Part shown: in pieces, positions 34,756 to 45,259 of the stretch
Position numbering within the stretch: the stretch's first letter is position 1
How the letters are laid out: each line of letters begins with the position of its first letter
Assembly (NCBI GenBank): GCA_030765045.1
Contig: CM060969.1
Coordinates: 49,550,716-49,614,715 of the forward strand
Direction: 5' to 3'
From: Tenodera sinensis
Taxonomy: Eukaryota > Arthropoda > Insecta > Mantodea > Mantidae
Length of the DNA: 64,000 bases
Notes under the pieces: model-generated
Databases searched by the model: none
What the model was told of the DNA's origin: nothing
The model's input: only the letters and a program-made list of their open reading frames with translations
Made by a program: the position numbers and the translations under genes

Positions 34756-34945
34756 TACAGTTTCACGGGTGATCAGCCGAGTGAGGTTTAAAAACATTGA
34801 GCTTTCGGCCATTGTAAACTCTATGGCCTTCGTCAGAATGAAAAATTTCCTGAATGTTTTTAAACCTCACACGGCTGATCACCCGTGAAACTGTAATAAA
34901 TAACGTGCGCCGCGAAAGCTTTAAATCTTACTTTATATTAGATAT
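34756..34945. mobile_element. palindromic insertion with long arms and 10-bp TSD
   Basis: Arms TACAGTTTCACGGGTGATCA then GCCGAGTGAGGTTTAAAAAC are repeated inverted at about 34855-34900 with few mismatches. The loop holds a smaller inverted pair (TTCGGCCAT and ATGGCCTTCG). About 35 bp of non-palindromic sequence follows the right arm (CGTGCGCCGCGAAAGC...). TATTAGATAT at 34746-34755 is repeated at 34936-34945. hAT copy A has only one such site, so the duplicated target is supported by an empty-site comparison. Confidence 0.82.
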
Positions 34946-34954
34946 TTAAAAGCA

Positions 34955-35305
34955 GAATGCCTTTCAAAAATACTAGCATTCTCACTCTTTCGGGGTCAAG
35001 TCTACTTTTTCTGTCACGAGTCCTGGTGTACCAAATAGTCTTTTAGAGAAAACTGTTGCAGGTGGAATACGTCGGTTTTTTTTTTTTTTTTTTTTTTTTT
35101 CATTTGAAAATTGTGAATAATTTGTTTTCTTTTAATACAGTGCACTAGAAATAGGAGGTGACAAATCGTCGTTGAGATATGCAACGATTTCTTCTTGAAA
35201 ACTGTTAATTGGCAGTGAATCTGACACACGATTATTTCCTTACATAACTTTACTGTAAAGGTACCACATTCCTGGCAATTTCTCGGACTTTGCAGCAAAT
35301 AGCAT
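34955..35305 (-). pseudogene. hAT transposase C-terminal remnant, copy B
   Basis: Minus-strand reading begins after the acceptor near 35310 with MLQSPRNCQECG-like sequence (copy A: MQNPKNCHECG). It later gives SLKDYLV and, after a frame break, RLDPERVRMLVFLK, the canonical hAT dimerisation C-terminus (R-L-x-P-E-x-V-x-x-L-V-F-L). A 23-nt T run (Lys codons on this strand) has expanded inside. Dead remnant lacking the catalytic core. Confidence 0.78.
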
Positions 35306-36029
35306 CTAAAATAAAATAAAGAAAAGTTTGTGAACTGATCGATTTTTGCGAGTATGACAGTATTTCACGACAATCCCTACATAGGTATCCGAAAATCCGA
35401 AAAAAAAAATTAAAAATAAATTTTGCCTAATCATTTTTGGATGCAGGAAGAAGTTGTATGTTTACCTGCGCTGAAATTTCTAGTTGTCTCTAGACAAGAA
35501 GCACTTCCTAGAAAATTCAACTCAACATGTAATTAAATCAGTCAGGCTGTTGCTTGAGTTGCAGTGAGGTAATTAGTTACAGTGAGTAAGCAGGAACTGA
35601 AGGAAGTCTTCCTGACTGTGTCCCCTTCTTCATCTCTACCCTTTATGTGGTCATTGCGACCACTTTAGAATGTTCTACTTGCGGAATATTTTGTGATTTT
35701 TAAAATAAAATAAAAATTGCACCGAAATATCGAAAAAGTACCCAGCGTATTTTCTGAAGTATCACAGCCGTCTTCCGCCTGAACTTAGAGAAGCTTCCAA
35801 ATGCTTCTGAAAACATGTTCCGTAGGTTTAGCGGTTCTTTATACCATAGCCTCCCTCAGTTTTGAGAAAGTTCAAGGTTCAAGGCTTCCTGTTTCTAGAG
35901 AAATCTACTAAAACATGACCACAATGTAAACAAAATGATTGATACGAGGCAACGCCCGATAGATATACAACACTTCTAACGTACACGTAACGCGGGCAAA
36001 GTTCTTAACTGACAAATTCTACTAGATAG

Positions 36030-36320
36030 TTTTACAACTCCAGTCTTATCTCTTACAATTTAAACTTTATACAAAATACATTCAGAATAAAGAGGACTTC
36101 ACAGCTTGTTCCCAGTTAATTTTTCTAGTAAACATTTTTAGTATATGGTATTTTAATCAAAATCGTTATAGCCATTTGTGAATAAATAGCAAATATCAGA
36201 CCTTTCTATGTGAAGGGTAGTTTCGGGTCGAGGGAGGTTCTTGAAAATCTTCGCGTCGCACCCTTGAAAGATACTGAACTCAAATTACAAGTTTGATATT
36301 TCGTGAACATCTCCTTTAAG
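36030..36320 (+). mobile_element. CTTTCTCTAC-family fragment, forward
   Basis: Central blocks TTTTAATCAAAATCGTTATA, TGTGAAGGGTAGTTTCGGG and CTTCGCGTCGCACCCTTGAA. Truncated at both ends. Its right edge meets the MITE fragment below. Confidence 0.68.
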
Positions 36321-36445
36321 GTACATCTTCACGTTGGGAACAAAAATCAGTATTTTAGCCAGATTTTTTAGATGTGTTTTCCTAATGATTCCTAGCATAG
36401 CTGTAGGTAGCTACCTACTATTTCTGCAAAATTTGATATTGATTA
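36316..36445. mobile_element. fragment of the GTACATCTTCACGTT MITE
   Basis: AAGGTACATCTTCACGTTGG then AACAAAAATC, TTTTAGCCAGA and TTTCCTAATGATT match the left end of the 710-bp element at 59523-60232. The right part is lost. Confidence 0.65.
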
Positions 36446-36524
36446 ATATGAAATAAGTACGCAAACATATTTTAGAGTAACTTGAACCTAGAGAACTATA
36501 TCCAAATAAATTATATTGGGTAGG

Positions 36525-36558
36525 AAATGCCATGTGAATGTTATAATTCAGATTTTTC
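36525..36558 (-). mobile_element. CTTTCTCTAC-family terminus, reverse
   Basis: GCCATGTGAATGTTATAATT then CAGATTTTTC matches the family's hairpin-bearing terminus (ATGTGAGTGCAACACATCAG). Confidence 0.5.
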
Positions 36559-36705
36559 GAAGTCGTTAGGTATCCCATAATCTTTAAGTTGTGTGGCTCA
36601 GGTGCACAAAACCAAGTAATGGTGCCTATTATTTTGTTTCAAACAATTTGAAATAAAGAGCAAGTACAAATTTTAAGTTTCGAAGTACATACCTACAGTA
36701 TGACT

Positions 36706-36707
<2 letters not shown>

Positions 36708-36742
<35 letters not shown>
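36708..36742. repeat. poly-T tract, about 35 nt
   Basis: Uninterrupted T run in otherwise unassigned sequence. Confidence 0.97.
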
Positions 36743-36743
<1 letters not shown>

Positions 36744-36899
36744 TAAGTTGTAATATAACCTGGCCCTACAGTGTAATCCTGCAAAATAATTGCTTGATAA
36801 GTTAAACAGTGTAGCTTTCAACATCAGGGTTTGAAGATATGATGTTGGTAGTCTTGGGTTACTGTAGGGTAGCCTGTAATTTTCATTAAATCCTATAAC

Positions 36900-37190
36900 A
36901 TGAGTTTAGGGAAGCAACTTCTAATACTTATATTCTTGTTAAATCGGAATTAGTGTTTTTCTTTGCTCTCCTGGTCATGTAAAGAAACGGAATTTCAATG
37001 CCATCACATAGCGACTAGCTTATTTAAAGATTTGATTATGGCTTAAACCTGCTGTGTTCCTTTATTCCCGTTGTATCTACAGGAAAATACCTATATGTAT
37101 GATAAAAGTATTTCTTCTAACTTATGTCTCGACTAACCTAAAGCAAGTTTTTTTTTTTTTTTTTGAATACTTTTTGATGAATAAGAAAAT
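36900..37190 (-). mobile_element. CTTTCTCTAC-family fragment, reverse, old subfamily
   Basis: GGTCATGTAAAGAAACGGAA, GATTTGATTATGGCTTAAAC and GTATCTACAGGAAAATACC follow the family's distal half. The terminus is replaced by a T run near 37147-37164. Confidence 0.65.
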
Positions 37191-37759
37191 AATGTGAACG
37201 TAAGGCTTCAGATAACTAATTTTTTAACGTCCTTTAAATACGTACGCCATATACAATGATGAGCGAATGCAATTGTTTAAATGATGTCCAAATGAGTCCG
37301 GAATCCAAAGAACTTACACTTACCTGACATTCATCTTTTCAGGATAGGGGCACTCTGAAAAACTTTATCTTGATATAGCTGGCGCAACTAAAGCTTGCCA
37401 ATCTGCAGGATACGCAGAAGAGTATTTTCATAAACATACCTTGCGTTACGCCTTTTGTAGGGCGACAGTATCCCTATTACGGGCCCCAGTCATGGGCGTC
37501 GCGAAGGGAGCGCAAGGACGAGCCGCGGCACCCCCCCCCCCTTGGAAATTAATGAACTTCATGTGCAATCGATTACTGACTATTAGACTATTATTTTAAT
37601 TTTAATGCAAAGCAAAAATTTTATTTAGCACAAATTAATACGGTTATCTGCAACAAATATTATAACTTTTGACAACAAAATAATTAATTAATATTGTTTA
37701 ATTGCAAACCTCCAACATGCGCCCTCCCCCTAGAAAAAAGTCTGCCGATGCTCATGGCT

Positions 37760-38012
37760 CCAGTATCTAACAACGTCTCGAGGAGTGCATATCGCAGTGA
37801 ATGAATGGACAATGGGACCGGCAAGTACTATGCTGAGAGTGGAAATGGCATGTGGCCTTCAAGCGAACGGGGTAACCCGACTTTATCCGAGTAGTACCGG
37901 AGTTTATCGCAACTCTCGTTGGCACAGTTGCGTTACATCTAACTTCTAAACAAGATGGAAACCCAGAACCTCCTAATGTAAGACAGACATGCTACCCCTA
38001 CACCACGGAGGT
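37760..38012 (-). mobile_element. tRNA-derived SINE, minus
   Basis: The minus strand starts CCACCTCCGTGGTGTAGGGG then TAGCATG (A-box region), and GAGGTTCTGGGTTTCCATC (B box). The body contains AACTCCGGTACTACTCGGAT and ends near the TCTCAGCATAGTACTTGCCG region. The head is strongly tRNA-like. Confidence 0.8.
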
Positions 38013-38264
38013 GGGCTTTCTACACTATTGCTACCTGACCGTATGTAGGTATTTAGTTTGTTATACGTTTAGTCTAGCACTAGCAGCCCCCTTAGGATTC
38101 AAAACAGGAATTATCGTAACATTAAGGCAGATGTATTATAGCTTTCGATTTTGCATGGTTAATGTTTTCCTACTTTGCGTACGTGTCATCAGCAACATCA
38201 TCTACATCTAAGTACTTTTGCCTTAGGGCTTATGTTCCTTTGGAGCTCCTCAGAACTGATATTT

Positions 38265-39120
38265 CCGTCTCTTACTGCTAAGTAGAGGAAGTATTGTTTT
38301 CCACCCAAAAATTCGATGTCGAGATTTCACCGCAAATATGTTTTGAGACCCCTTGAATCCAAAAAAGCATTTTTAGACAAATGTCCGCGCGCGCGCGCGC
38401 GCGCGCGCGTGTGTGTGTTTCTGTGGACAGCATAATACAAAAATGAAAAGTCGGTTAAAAACCAAAGTTGGTATTTGAGTTTCATGTCTTTCAAGGATGC
38501 GACACGAAGATATTGAAGAAAATATCCCTACCCTAAACTACCCTTTACATGGAACATTTTTAAAAAATTTTGATTATCTTGAAAATGGTCTAACGATGTT
38601 GATTAAAATGCTGTATGTTTAAGATATTTGTATGGCAAATGAAATGTATAGTTTGAATTTTCTGGCTATAGCCTATGTAGTCCTGTTTCCTCTGGATGGT
38701 TTTTGAACAACTGGTCCACCGTAAGAGATAGGCAAAATCTTATTATACAAAAATACAGATCTAGCTAAAGGACACAATTAATATCGAAATGTTTTTGCAG
38801 AGTGAACCATTTCGGAGATATTCCTTGTTATTTGTGGCAATTTCGGAAAACTTAAAACTTCCATGAAATGGAACATCGTTGTCCATTTTTCATTTTTATT
38901 TGTTAAGCGTGCAGAAAGAACGGAATCTTAAGCTTTAAAAGATTTGACTGTCGCACAAAGCCTACTGTATTCTAATATTCCCCTTACACCTACAAGGAAA
39001 TAAGCAATAAGATAATTTCTGCAAATGTTTATCTTAACTAACACGAAGATAATAAAAGTTTGTAGAAATGAGTAGTACAAGAGTAGAGAAACTCATGAGA
39101 GTGCAACACATCAGAATTTT
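38265..39120 (-). mobile_element. CTTTCTCTAC-family copy, reverse, full length
   Basis: CGTCTCTTACTGCTAAGTAG to GAGAGTGCAACACATCAGAA. The microsatellite at 38385-38418 is (CG)n passing into (TG)n, an alternating purine-pyrimidine tract. Confidence 0.9.
38385..38418. repeat. (CG)n(TG)n tract
   Basis: About 24 bp of CG followed by about 10 bp of TG. Strict alternation favours Z-DNA. Confidence 0.93.
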
Positions 39121-39204
39121 TTGCTTTAATTTTATTTTCTTTAGGTTCATAACCTAAAAATAAAACATGGATTCCAAGTATTCCTTCTCTCCTTTTCCTG
39201 CTTT

Positions 39205-39512
39205 CTCTAATATGTATAGAAAGAGGGGACGTATTGTATTCCACCTAAATATTAGTTATCGAGGTTTCACCAGCAATGCAGACATGGAAAAAAGAGTAGA
39301 TAAAAGGTCCGCGCGTGTCCATGTGTGATTGTGAAAAGAGTGGTCAAATGCCAAACTTTGTATTTAAGTTCAGCATCTTCGAAGGATGTGGCACGATGAT
39401 TTTAAAGAAAATCACTTCACCCCAAACTACCTCATTCATGGAACATGAAACTTTATTTTTTTCTCTTCAAAAATGGTTTTAATGATTTTAATTAAAGTAC
39501 CTACCACAAAAT
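39205..39512 (-). mobile_element. CTTTCTCTAC-family copy, reverse, part 1
   Basis: TATGTATAGAAAGAGGGGAC, GAGGTTTCACCAGCAATG, then the AAACTACCTCATTCATGGAA block. Interrupted at about 39512 and resumes near 40058. Confidence 0.75.
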
Positions 39513-40058
39513 TAAAATCGTAACGTGGGGCTCGGCGTTCAACAAAGGACGGACGGGGCCAGCTACTTCACACCACATGCCGTGTCGGCGAGCGGGCCTG
39601 CTGTATGTAAGTGTTTGTCAAAAATCGAGGCGCAGAAACAAAGAGGGAGTCGAGAACGTTCGTGAGACTTCGCGCTGGGTCATTTCCGGTGTGTGTGTGT
39701 GGGGGGAGGGGGGGTGGAACTCGAGAAAGGTCCGTGTGACGTCATCCCCAGTATATAAGAAGGCCTTAGAGGAACAGATCAGTGAGTTGTTGTGTTGCGG
39801 ATATGTGTCTTCCAGTGTATTGGTGAGTGTGAGATAGCAGTGCGTGTGTGTGACGTCATGAGAAGATTCAAGGTTGCGTTGCAGATGATTGTAACTTTGT
39901 AACTGGGTATGAGAGACAGAGGAAGTGCAGAAAGACAGCGAAAGGATTGACCAAAGTTATGAGAACAGTTATTGAGTTGTAATAGTCCGAAAGACTATAG
40001 ACTGCGTTAACGACGAAAAGAAAACTGTGTTATGGACTGATTTTGTCACTTTGTACAC
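39512..40058 (+). mobile_element. TATA-bearing LTR-like module, copy 1
   Basis: A GC-rich island of about 545 bp inside a repeat copy. It has TATATAAG at about 39752, an arthropod-type initiator ATCAGTG about 29 bp downstream (39778-39784), and GTGACGTCA sites. Its second half (GAGAGACAGAGGAAGTGCAG ... GTAATAGTCCGAAAGACTAT) matches 56715-56815. No coding sequence. It looks like an LTR or other promoter-carrying repeat; its exact ends and target duplication are not resolved. Confidence 0.55.
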
Positions 40059-40560
40059 GTGAAATGTTGGTAGGTATGTCCTGAATTTTCTGGAAAGAGG
40101 CTCTGAAGTCCTCTTCATTCTGAATAACTTTTGGTTACCCCAGCGGTAAACAGATAGACAAAGTGTTACTACCTACACAAAAATGTAGATGTTACTGAAG
40201 TACACAAATTATATTAAATACAATTTTTTTGTGGAGCTAACCCTTTTCGAGATATTTCTTGTTTGGCTTTCATTTTTAAATTCTTATCCTAATTTAAATA
40301 GGATTTAAATAGGATTATTTCGTTGTTTTATCTCATGGCTGTAGAAAGAGAACGGAATTTCAAGACCATTACATAGCGACCAGCTCTTAAAAGATTATTG
40401 TTTAAGCCTACAGTATTGCCCTATTCCCATTGAACCCGCAAGAAAATATGCAATAAGATAATTTATGTTTATCTCGATTGACGTGAAATAGATAAAACAA
40501 TTGGCGTTTGTGAAGAAGTTTGTAAAAGAGTACCATGCGAGTGCAGCACATCAGATTTAT
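40058..40560 (-). mobile_element. CTTTCTCTAC-family copy, reverse, part 2
   Basis: TCCTGAATTTTCTGGAAAGA to GTGCAGCACATCAGATTTAT, the distal half of the interrupted copy. Confidence 0.75.
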
Positions 40561-40564
40561 ATTT

Positions 40565-41055
40565 CTTGTTATTTTCGGTTAGAATCTAGGTTTGACTTTA
40601 ATAGTATGTAGATATAGACAAGCTGTAGGTATTAGTCCTTACTTCATAACATTTAATTTGTGTACACATTCTAGTTTTCACATACTTGATTGCATGACTA
40701 CAGCTTAGTTCCGCATTATACAGGGTAGGGGTAGCCTTTAATTGCAGATGTTTTTAAATGGTAGCTAAACAGGTGTCCATTCGCTGTGTAAATGTTTTCT
40801 CTTCGTCTATTATCCTACAAACCAATCATATAGTGATGTTTTTTGCATGGTCGTGATTGCGTCGTGAACTGAAAAGCGTCTGTGAGATAAATTATTCGTT
40901 TTGCTTCACACCTCAATGCGCGACCAACAACCAAGAAAATGTGTGTACTAAATCTCATTCCAATATCTAAACACATTCCTGATATATTAATTTATATCAA
41001 TTTCATTGGGTATGATCAAAATCTATCTTCTTCAACAGATGTTCAACAACAGAGT
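40565..41055. other. no recognisable feature
   Basis: AT-rich sequence between repeat copies; nothing supported. Confidence 0.4.
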
Positions 41056-41057
41056 TC

Positions 41058-41897
41058 ATTTTTACTTTCTCTAGGGGTAATCTCGATGTCGAGATTTTAG
41101 CGGAAATATGTTTTGAGACCCCCGAATCCCTCCCCCCCCCCCAAATAAAAAACATTTTTAGAAAAAGTCCAGCGCGCGCGCGTGTGTGTGTGGACAGCAT
41201 AACTCAAAAACGAAAACTCGGTTAAAAACCAAATTTGGTGTTTAAGTTTAATGTCTTCCAAGCATGCGTCACGAAGATTTTGAAGAAAATAGCCCCACCC
41301 TAAACTACCCTTTACATGGAACATTTTTCGAAAATTTTGATTTTCTTGAAAATGGCTCTAACGATTTTAATTAAAATGTCATATGTTTGAGATATTATTA
41401 TGACAAATGAAATGTATATCTTGAATTTCCTGGCTATAGCCCCTGTATTCGTATTTACTCTGGACGACTTTTGTCTAACTGGTAAACCGTTAGAGATAGA
41501 CCAAATCATACTATGCAAAAAACGTAGATCTTGTTAAAATACGCAATTTATGTGCAAATAAATTTTCTTGTAGGATGAACCATTTTGGAGGTATTCCTTG
41601 TTATGTGTGTGAGTTTCGGAAAACTTAAAACTTTTCGTGAAATGGAGAATCGTTGTTCATTTTTTAAATGTTAAGTGTGCAAAGAGAACGAATTTGATAG
41701 CATTAAAATATTTGACTATCGCACAAAGCCTACTGTATTCTAATACTCCCTTGCAACTACAAGGAAATAAGCAATAAGATAATTTGTACAAATGTTTATC
41801 TCAACTAATACGAAGAAGATATAGGGATAAGAGTTTGTAAGAATGGTTAGTACAAGAGTAGAGAAAGTTATGGGAGTGCAACACATCAGATTTTTCT
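41058..41897 (-). mobile_element. CTTTCTCTAC-family copy, reverse, full length
   Basis: TTTTTACTTTCTCTAGGGGT to GGGAGTGCAACACATCAGAT. It carries a short (CG)n(TG)n tract at 41170-41192 and a C run at 41130-41141. Typical, with few changes from the consensus. Confidence 0.9.
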
Positions 41898-41914
41898 AAT
41901 TTCTTTCCTATGTA

Positions 41915-42305
41915 CATGTTATGCCTGTGTGTGATCATACTTCCTAAATATTTAAAACAGTTCACTTGCTCAATTATTTCTGTTCCAATTACAAGTTTTG
42001 TTCTCTTGTGATATGGTCCAAGAAAAGCCGTAGTTTATGTTTTCTGGCTTGATATTTTTAAGTTGTTTTCTTTTATTATTTTACACAATTATTCATGGGT
42101 TGCCTTTTGCAATTGATTTTCTGAAGAGGCTATTATAACTTGGTCATCTGCAAATTATAGCTATAGATACAACTAATTTTCATTCGTCTATAATAAAAAT
42201 TTTCATCTAAAACATTTTGCCATTGCATCGTCCAAATATGTATTAAAAAGTAAAGGTAAGAGTGGCCAACCTTGTCTAATGCCATTATTAAGATCCATAA
42301 ACATA
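41915..42305 (-). pseudogene. non-LTR retrotransposon reverse transcriptase fragment, minus
   Basis: The minus strand reads, across shifts and stops, GIRQGWPLLPLLFNTYLDDA (RT motif 4 region), FADDQVIIASSENQLQKA (catalytic F-A-D-D box, near 42145), ENNLKISSQKT and NCFKYLGSMITH. These correspond to RT palm motifs and the start of the thumb of an RTE/Jockey-like non-LTR element. No 5' or 3' end of the retroelement remains. The 72-codon frame here is a shadow. Confidence 0.82.
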
Positions 42306-42330
42306 TGAAGGTAAATAGAATACATAAACT

Positions 42331-42761
42331 AAAAAATCTGATGTGTTGCACTCACATGACTTTCTCTAGTCTTGTATTAACCATTCTTACAAGCTCTTAT
42401 TCCTATATCTTCTTGGTGTTAGTTGAGATAAACATTTGTACGAAGTATCTTATTGCTTATTTCCATGTAGGAGCTAAGGGAATATGAGAATACAGTAGAC
42501 TTTGAGCGATAGTCAAATGTTTTAAAGCTTTGAGATTCCGTTCTCTTTGCACGGTTAATATAAACAATTGAGTAACGATGTTCCATTTGACAGAAGCATA
42601 AGTTCTCCAAAACGCACACAAATAACAAGGAATATCACCAAAATGGTTCACTCAACAACAAAATTTATTCAGACATAAATTGTGTATTTCAGGAAGATCT
42701 AAATTTTTTGTATAGTACGATTTGGTCTAACTCTTACAGTTTACAAGTTATACAAAAGTCA
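42331..42761 (+). mobile_element. CTTTCTCTAC-family copy, forward, part 1
   Basis: AAAAAATCTGATGTGTTGCA through the AATATCACCAAAATGG block to AAGTTATACAAAAGTC. Interrupted by a non-LTR fragment. The last 98 bp is repeated after the insertion. Confidence 0.88.
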
Positions 42762-43271
42762 AGCTCGAATACTGGCTGCAAACAAGACATATTATTCACT
42801 TCAGAATTTGTTTAAAAACAGAAATACAAGCAGTAAAAGTAAGACTAGGCTATACAAGACTGTGCTGATATATGGTTGTGAACGTTGGACATTAACCTCC
42901 AGTTCTGACAAAATGTTAGGCACATTTGAAAGGAAAATCCTGACAAGGATCTGCGGACCAATACAAGAGGATGGAAGATGAATAAGATGGAATAAAGAAA
43001 TATATGAACTATATACAGAGGTGGACATTGGGAAAGATATATGACTGAGCCGGTCATGTGGCAAGGATGACAGAAATACATCCCCAAGAAAATACTGGAT
43101 GGAAAATTTTGCAAGACCAGACCAAAAGCAACACCAAGGGGAAGATGGACAGACGCTGTAAGAAAGGATGCAATGCAACTACTCGATCTTAGGATATGGA
43201 GAGGGAAGGCTATGGATAGGGATGAATGGAAGCAAAAGATAAGGGAAGCTAAAGCCCACAGTGGGCTGTAA
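42762..43271 (+). pseudogene. non-LTR retrotransposon C-terminal RT-tail remnant, plus
   Basis: Plus-strand frames give VLIYGCERWTLTSSSDKMLG then TFERKILTRICGPIQEDG, AGHVARM, and the tail PRGRWTDAVRKDAMQLL ... REAKAHSGL ending in a stop at 43269-43271. This is the standard post-RT region of RTE/Jockey-type elements (Y-G-x-E-x-W ... E-R-x-I-L-R-x-I ... G-H-x-x-R-M ... G-R-P/W). Frameshifts and a stop after EDGR break it. It ends at the stop codon with no 3' tail before the host repeat resumes. The 125- and 89-codon minus frames are shadows. Confidence 0.87.
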
Positions 43272-43738
43272 ATTATTCATACATAAATTGTATATTTTAG
43301 CATGATCTACATTTTTGTATAGTAAGATTTAGTCTATCTCTTACGGTTTACCAGTTATGCAAAAGTCATCCAGAGTAAATACGACTACAGGGGCTATAGC
43401 CAGAAAATTCAAGATGTACATTTCATTTGTCATAAAAATATCTCAGTCATATGGCATTTTAATAAAAATTGTTAGTGAGTTTCAAGTAAATCAAAATTTT
43501 CGAAAAAATTTCCATGTAAAGGGTAGTTTAGAGTGAAGCAATTTTCTTTAAAATCATCTTGTCTCATGCTTGAAAGAGATTAAATTTAAATACCAACTTT
43601 GGCTTTTAACCGAGTTTTTGTTTTTAAGTTATGCTGTCCACAAACACAGACACACACGGACCTTTTTCTAAAAATTCTTTTTTTGGAGTCAGGGGGCCTC
43701 AAAACATATGTTTCCGATGAAATCTTGAAATCAAAATT
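43272..43738 (+). mobile_element. CTTTCTCTAC-family copy, forward, part 2, 3' end lost
   Basis: Restarts at ATTATTCATACATAAATTGT, so 43272-43367 repeats 42664-42761. It continues to GGGGGCCTCAAAACATATGT and ATGAAATCTTGAAATC, then breaks into a (CACACGGA)n run at 43740-43790. Confidence 0.85.
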
Positions 43739-43739
43739 A

Positions 43740-43792
43740 CACACACACGGACACACACACGGACACACACAGACACTTACACACACACGAAA
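43740..43792. repeat. CACACGGACA-type simple repeat
   Basis: Repeated ACACACACGG units following the truncated copy, apparently a second microsatellite of the same kind as the one inside it. Confidence 0.8.
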
Positions 43793-43864
43793 GAATTTCA
43801 TAATACTCTCGCTGGCTACATAGGTATTTGAGACAAATCAGACATCTTCATTAGATCGTGCTTG

Positions 43865-43869
43865 TTCTC

Positions 43870-43904
<35 letters not shown>

Positions 43905-43945
43905 TTCTCTCTCTATCTCTCTCTATCTCTCCCCCTCTCTCTGTA
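43865..43945. repeat. (CTGT)n(CTCTAT)n simple repeat
   Basis: About 9 CTGT units followed by CT/CTAT-rich sequence. Confidence 0.93.
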
Positions 43946-44284
43946 AAGCATACCTACACAACAACTGATAATTTTTAATAAGAACTGTGTCATTATGTTT
44001 TTGATTCATTTGATTTTTTGTTGAAACACTGAGCCATTAGCAATGAAACGTAGGTAATTAGGCAAGCCACTGCCACCCCCTGTAGATGTGGTGTATAAAG
44101 AGAATCACTTAGCTGGGCACGTGGGAACGACGAACAGGGTAGCTTTACAGGAGCTGGGTAATTGTGTTGACAGACATTTAGTAGACATTACAACGTAAAC
44201 TTCCCTGCTTTTGAAACTTGTGAATGGCGCATGATTTATTCAAGGAGGGAACCAAGCTCCAGGTGTTTGTGTCCGTTTTTTCCC

Positions 44285-44625
44285 TCAGATTAATACTGTT
44301 ACGCAATACGGTTCACGGAGGGGGGCGCGTCCCGGTGCTTGGCCCCGCCCTCCGGGTTCATCTCGCGGCGATTTCAAAGGCTTGAGGCCGCGCCCCCTAT
44401 CTCCACACTCGAGGAGGATGAGCATGCGCAGAGGCGACGCGACGCAACAGGCTTCCCCACCCCCTCTTTGTGGTGAGGAAGTTTCGTCATCATGTTGCTG
44501 CGGTGTTGTCTCCCACAGTATTCCTGCTGTGCATACATCCAGTTGCGGACAAGGGCTTAGTAATGATCAGAATACGGCTCAACGTGGCTCCTGTCATTTG
44601 TCTTTCATATCGAGGAATCGATAGG
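44285..44625. promoter_or_regulatory. GC- and CpG-rich island, possible promoter
   Basis: A locally GC-rich, CpG-dense block in AT-rich surroundings. It has GGGGGGCGCGTCCCGG, CCCCGCCCTCC (Sp1-like) and GAGCATGCGCAGAGG (NRF1-like half site). Two overlapping short plus frames (44382-44624, 44470-44673) have no recognised domain. A housekeeping-type promoter or first exon would look like this, but so would a retroelement leader. No transcript structure can be shown. Confidence 0.3.
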
Positions 44626-45259
44626 GTCGCGACTGTAGTACTTACGGCCTGCTATCGCTTCACTTTTACATAAACAAAACAAATACACATACAAGTTAAT
44701 GCTTTCTTAGAAGTTGCAATACCTAATTATTCTGAAAGCCTCTTAAGGAATGAGTTAATGCAATATTTGTTTACTGAACTCATTAACAAAATGTGAAATT
44801 ACTGAGTTCAATTCCTTCAAAGTCTTAACTGTCCTCGACTTTATCAGACGGGCAACTTCTGTGTGCAAATTTGTCTGCACTAAAGACTACAGCGCTCATT
44901 CTTCACAACTTATTGCCAAGTCTGTTTACGACGTGTGATTGCTTGGAAGAGGAAGGACTAAATATGGTTTGAAGTAGAAGAAATGTTGGACAAAACACTA
45001 TTTGAAGTGCACCCCGTAATTCAAGCCTCGTTTGCTTGGAAACGGATATGGTTAGACGCGAAATGAATTTACAATTTTATAGAGCGTGTTCAGACTAGTA
45101 TATATATATTAAAACTTTTGATTAATATAAAATCTTAAGATAGGTAAGTAGGTATATAAAAATAAATAATTGTCCCTTATAGGTGCTACACCATTTATCC
45201 AAACGCGATGAAAATTGGCAAATCTAATGGTTTTTCCCTAGAGAAGGTTTTTATGCTAT

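Larger units (their letters stand above)
34535..35767 (-). mobile_element. hAT-derived element copy B, inverted relative to copy A
   Basis: Reverse-complement match to 8249-10011 without its CTTTCTCTAC insertion. It runs from ATACTTCAGAAAATACG at 35767 down to the GTATCGGATATCGAGAAAA region near 34540. It shares the splice-like GCGCAG|GTAAAC and TTTTATTTTAG|ATGCT sites and the transposase end. It is interrupted by a palindromic insertion at 34756-34945 and carries a T tract at 35079-35101. Confidence 0.8.

Noticed and set aside
39512..39560. A primer binding site (GTGGGGCTCG) next to an LTR end
   Set aside because: The only promoter-like TATA lies downstream of it on the same strand, the wrong order for LTR then PBS, and no LTR end precedes it.
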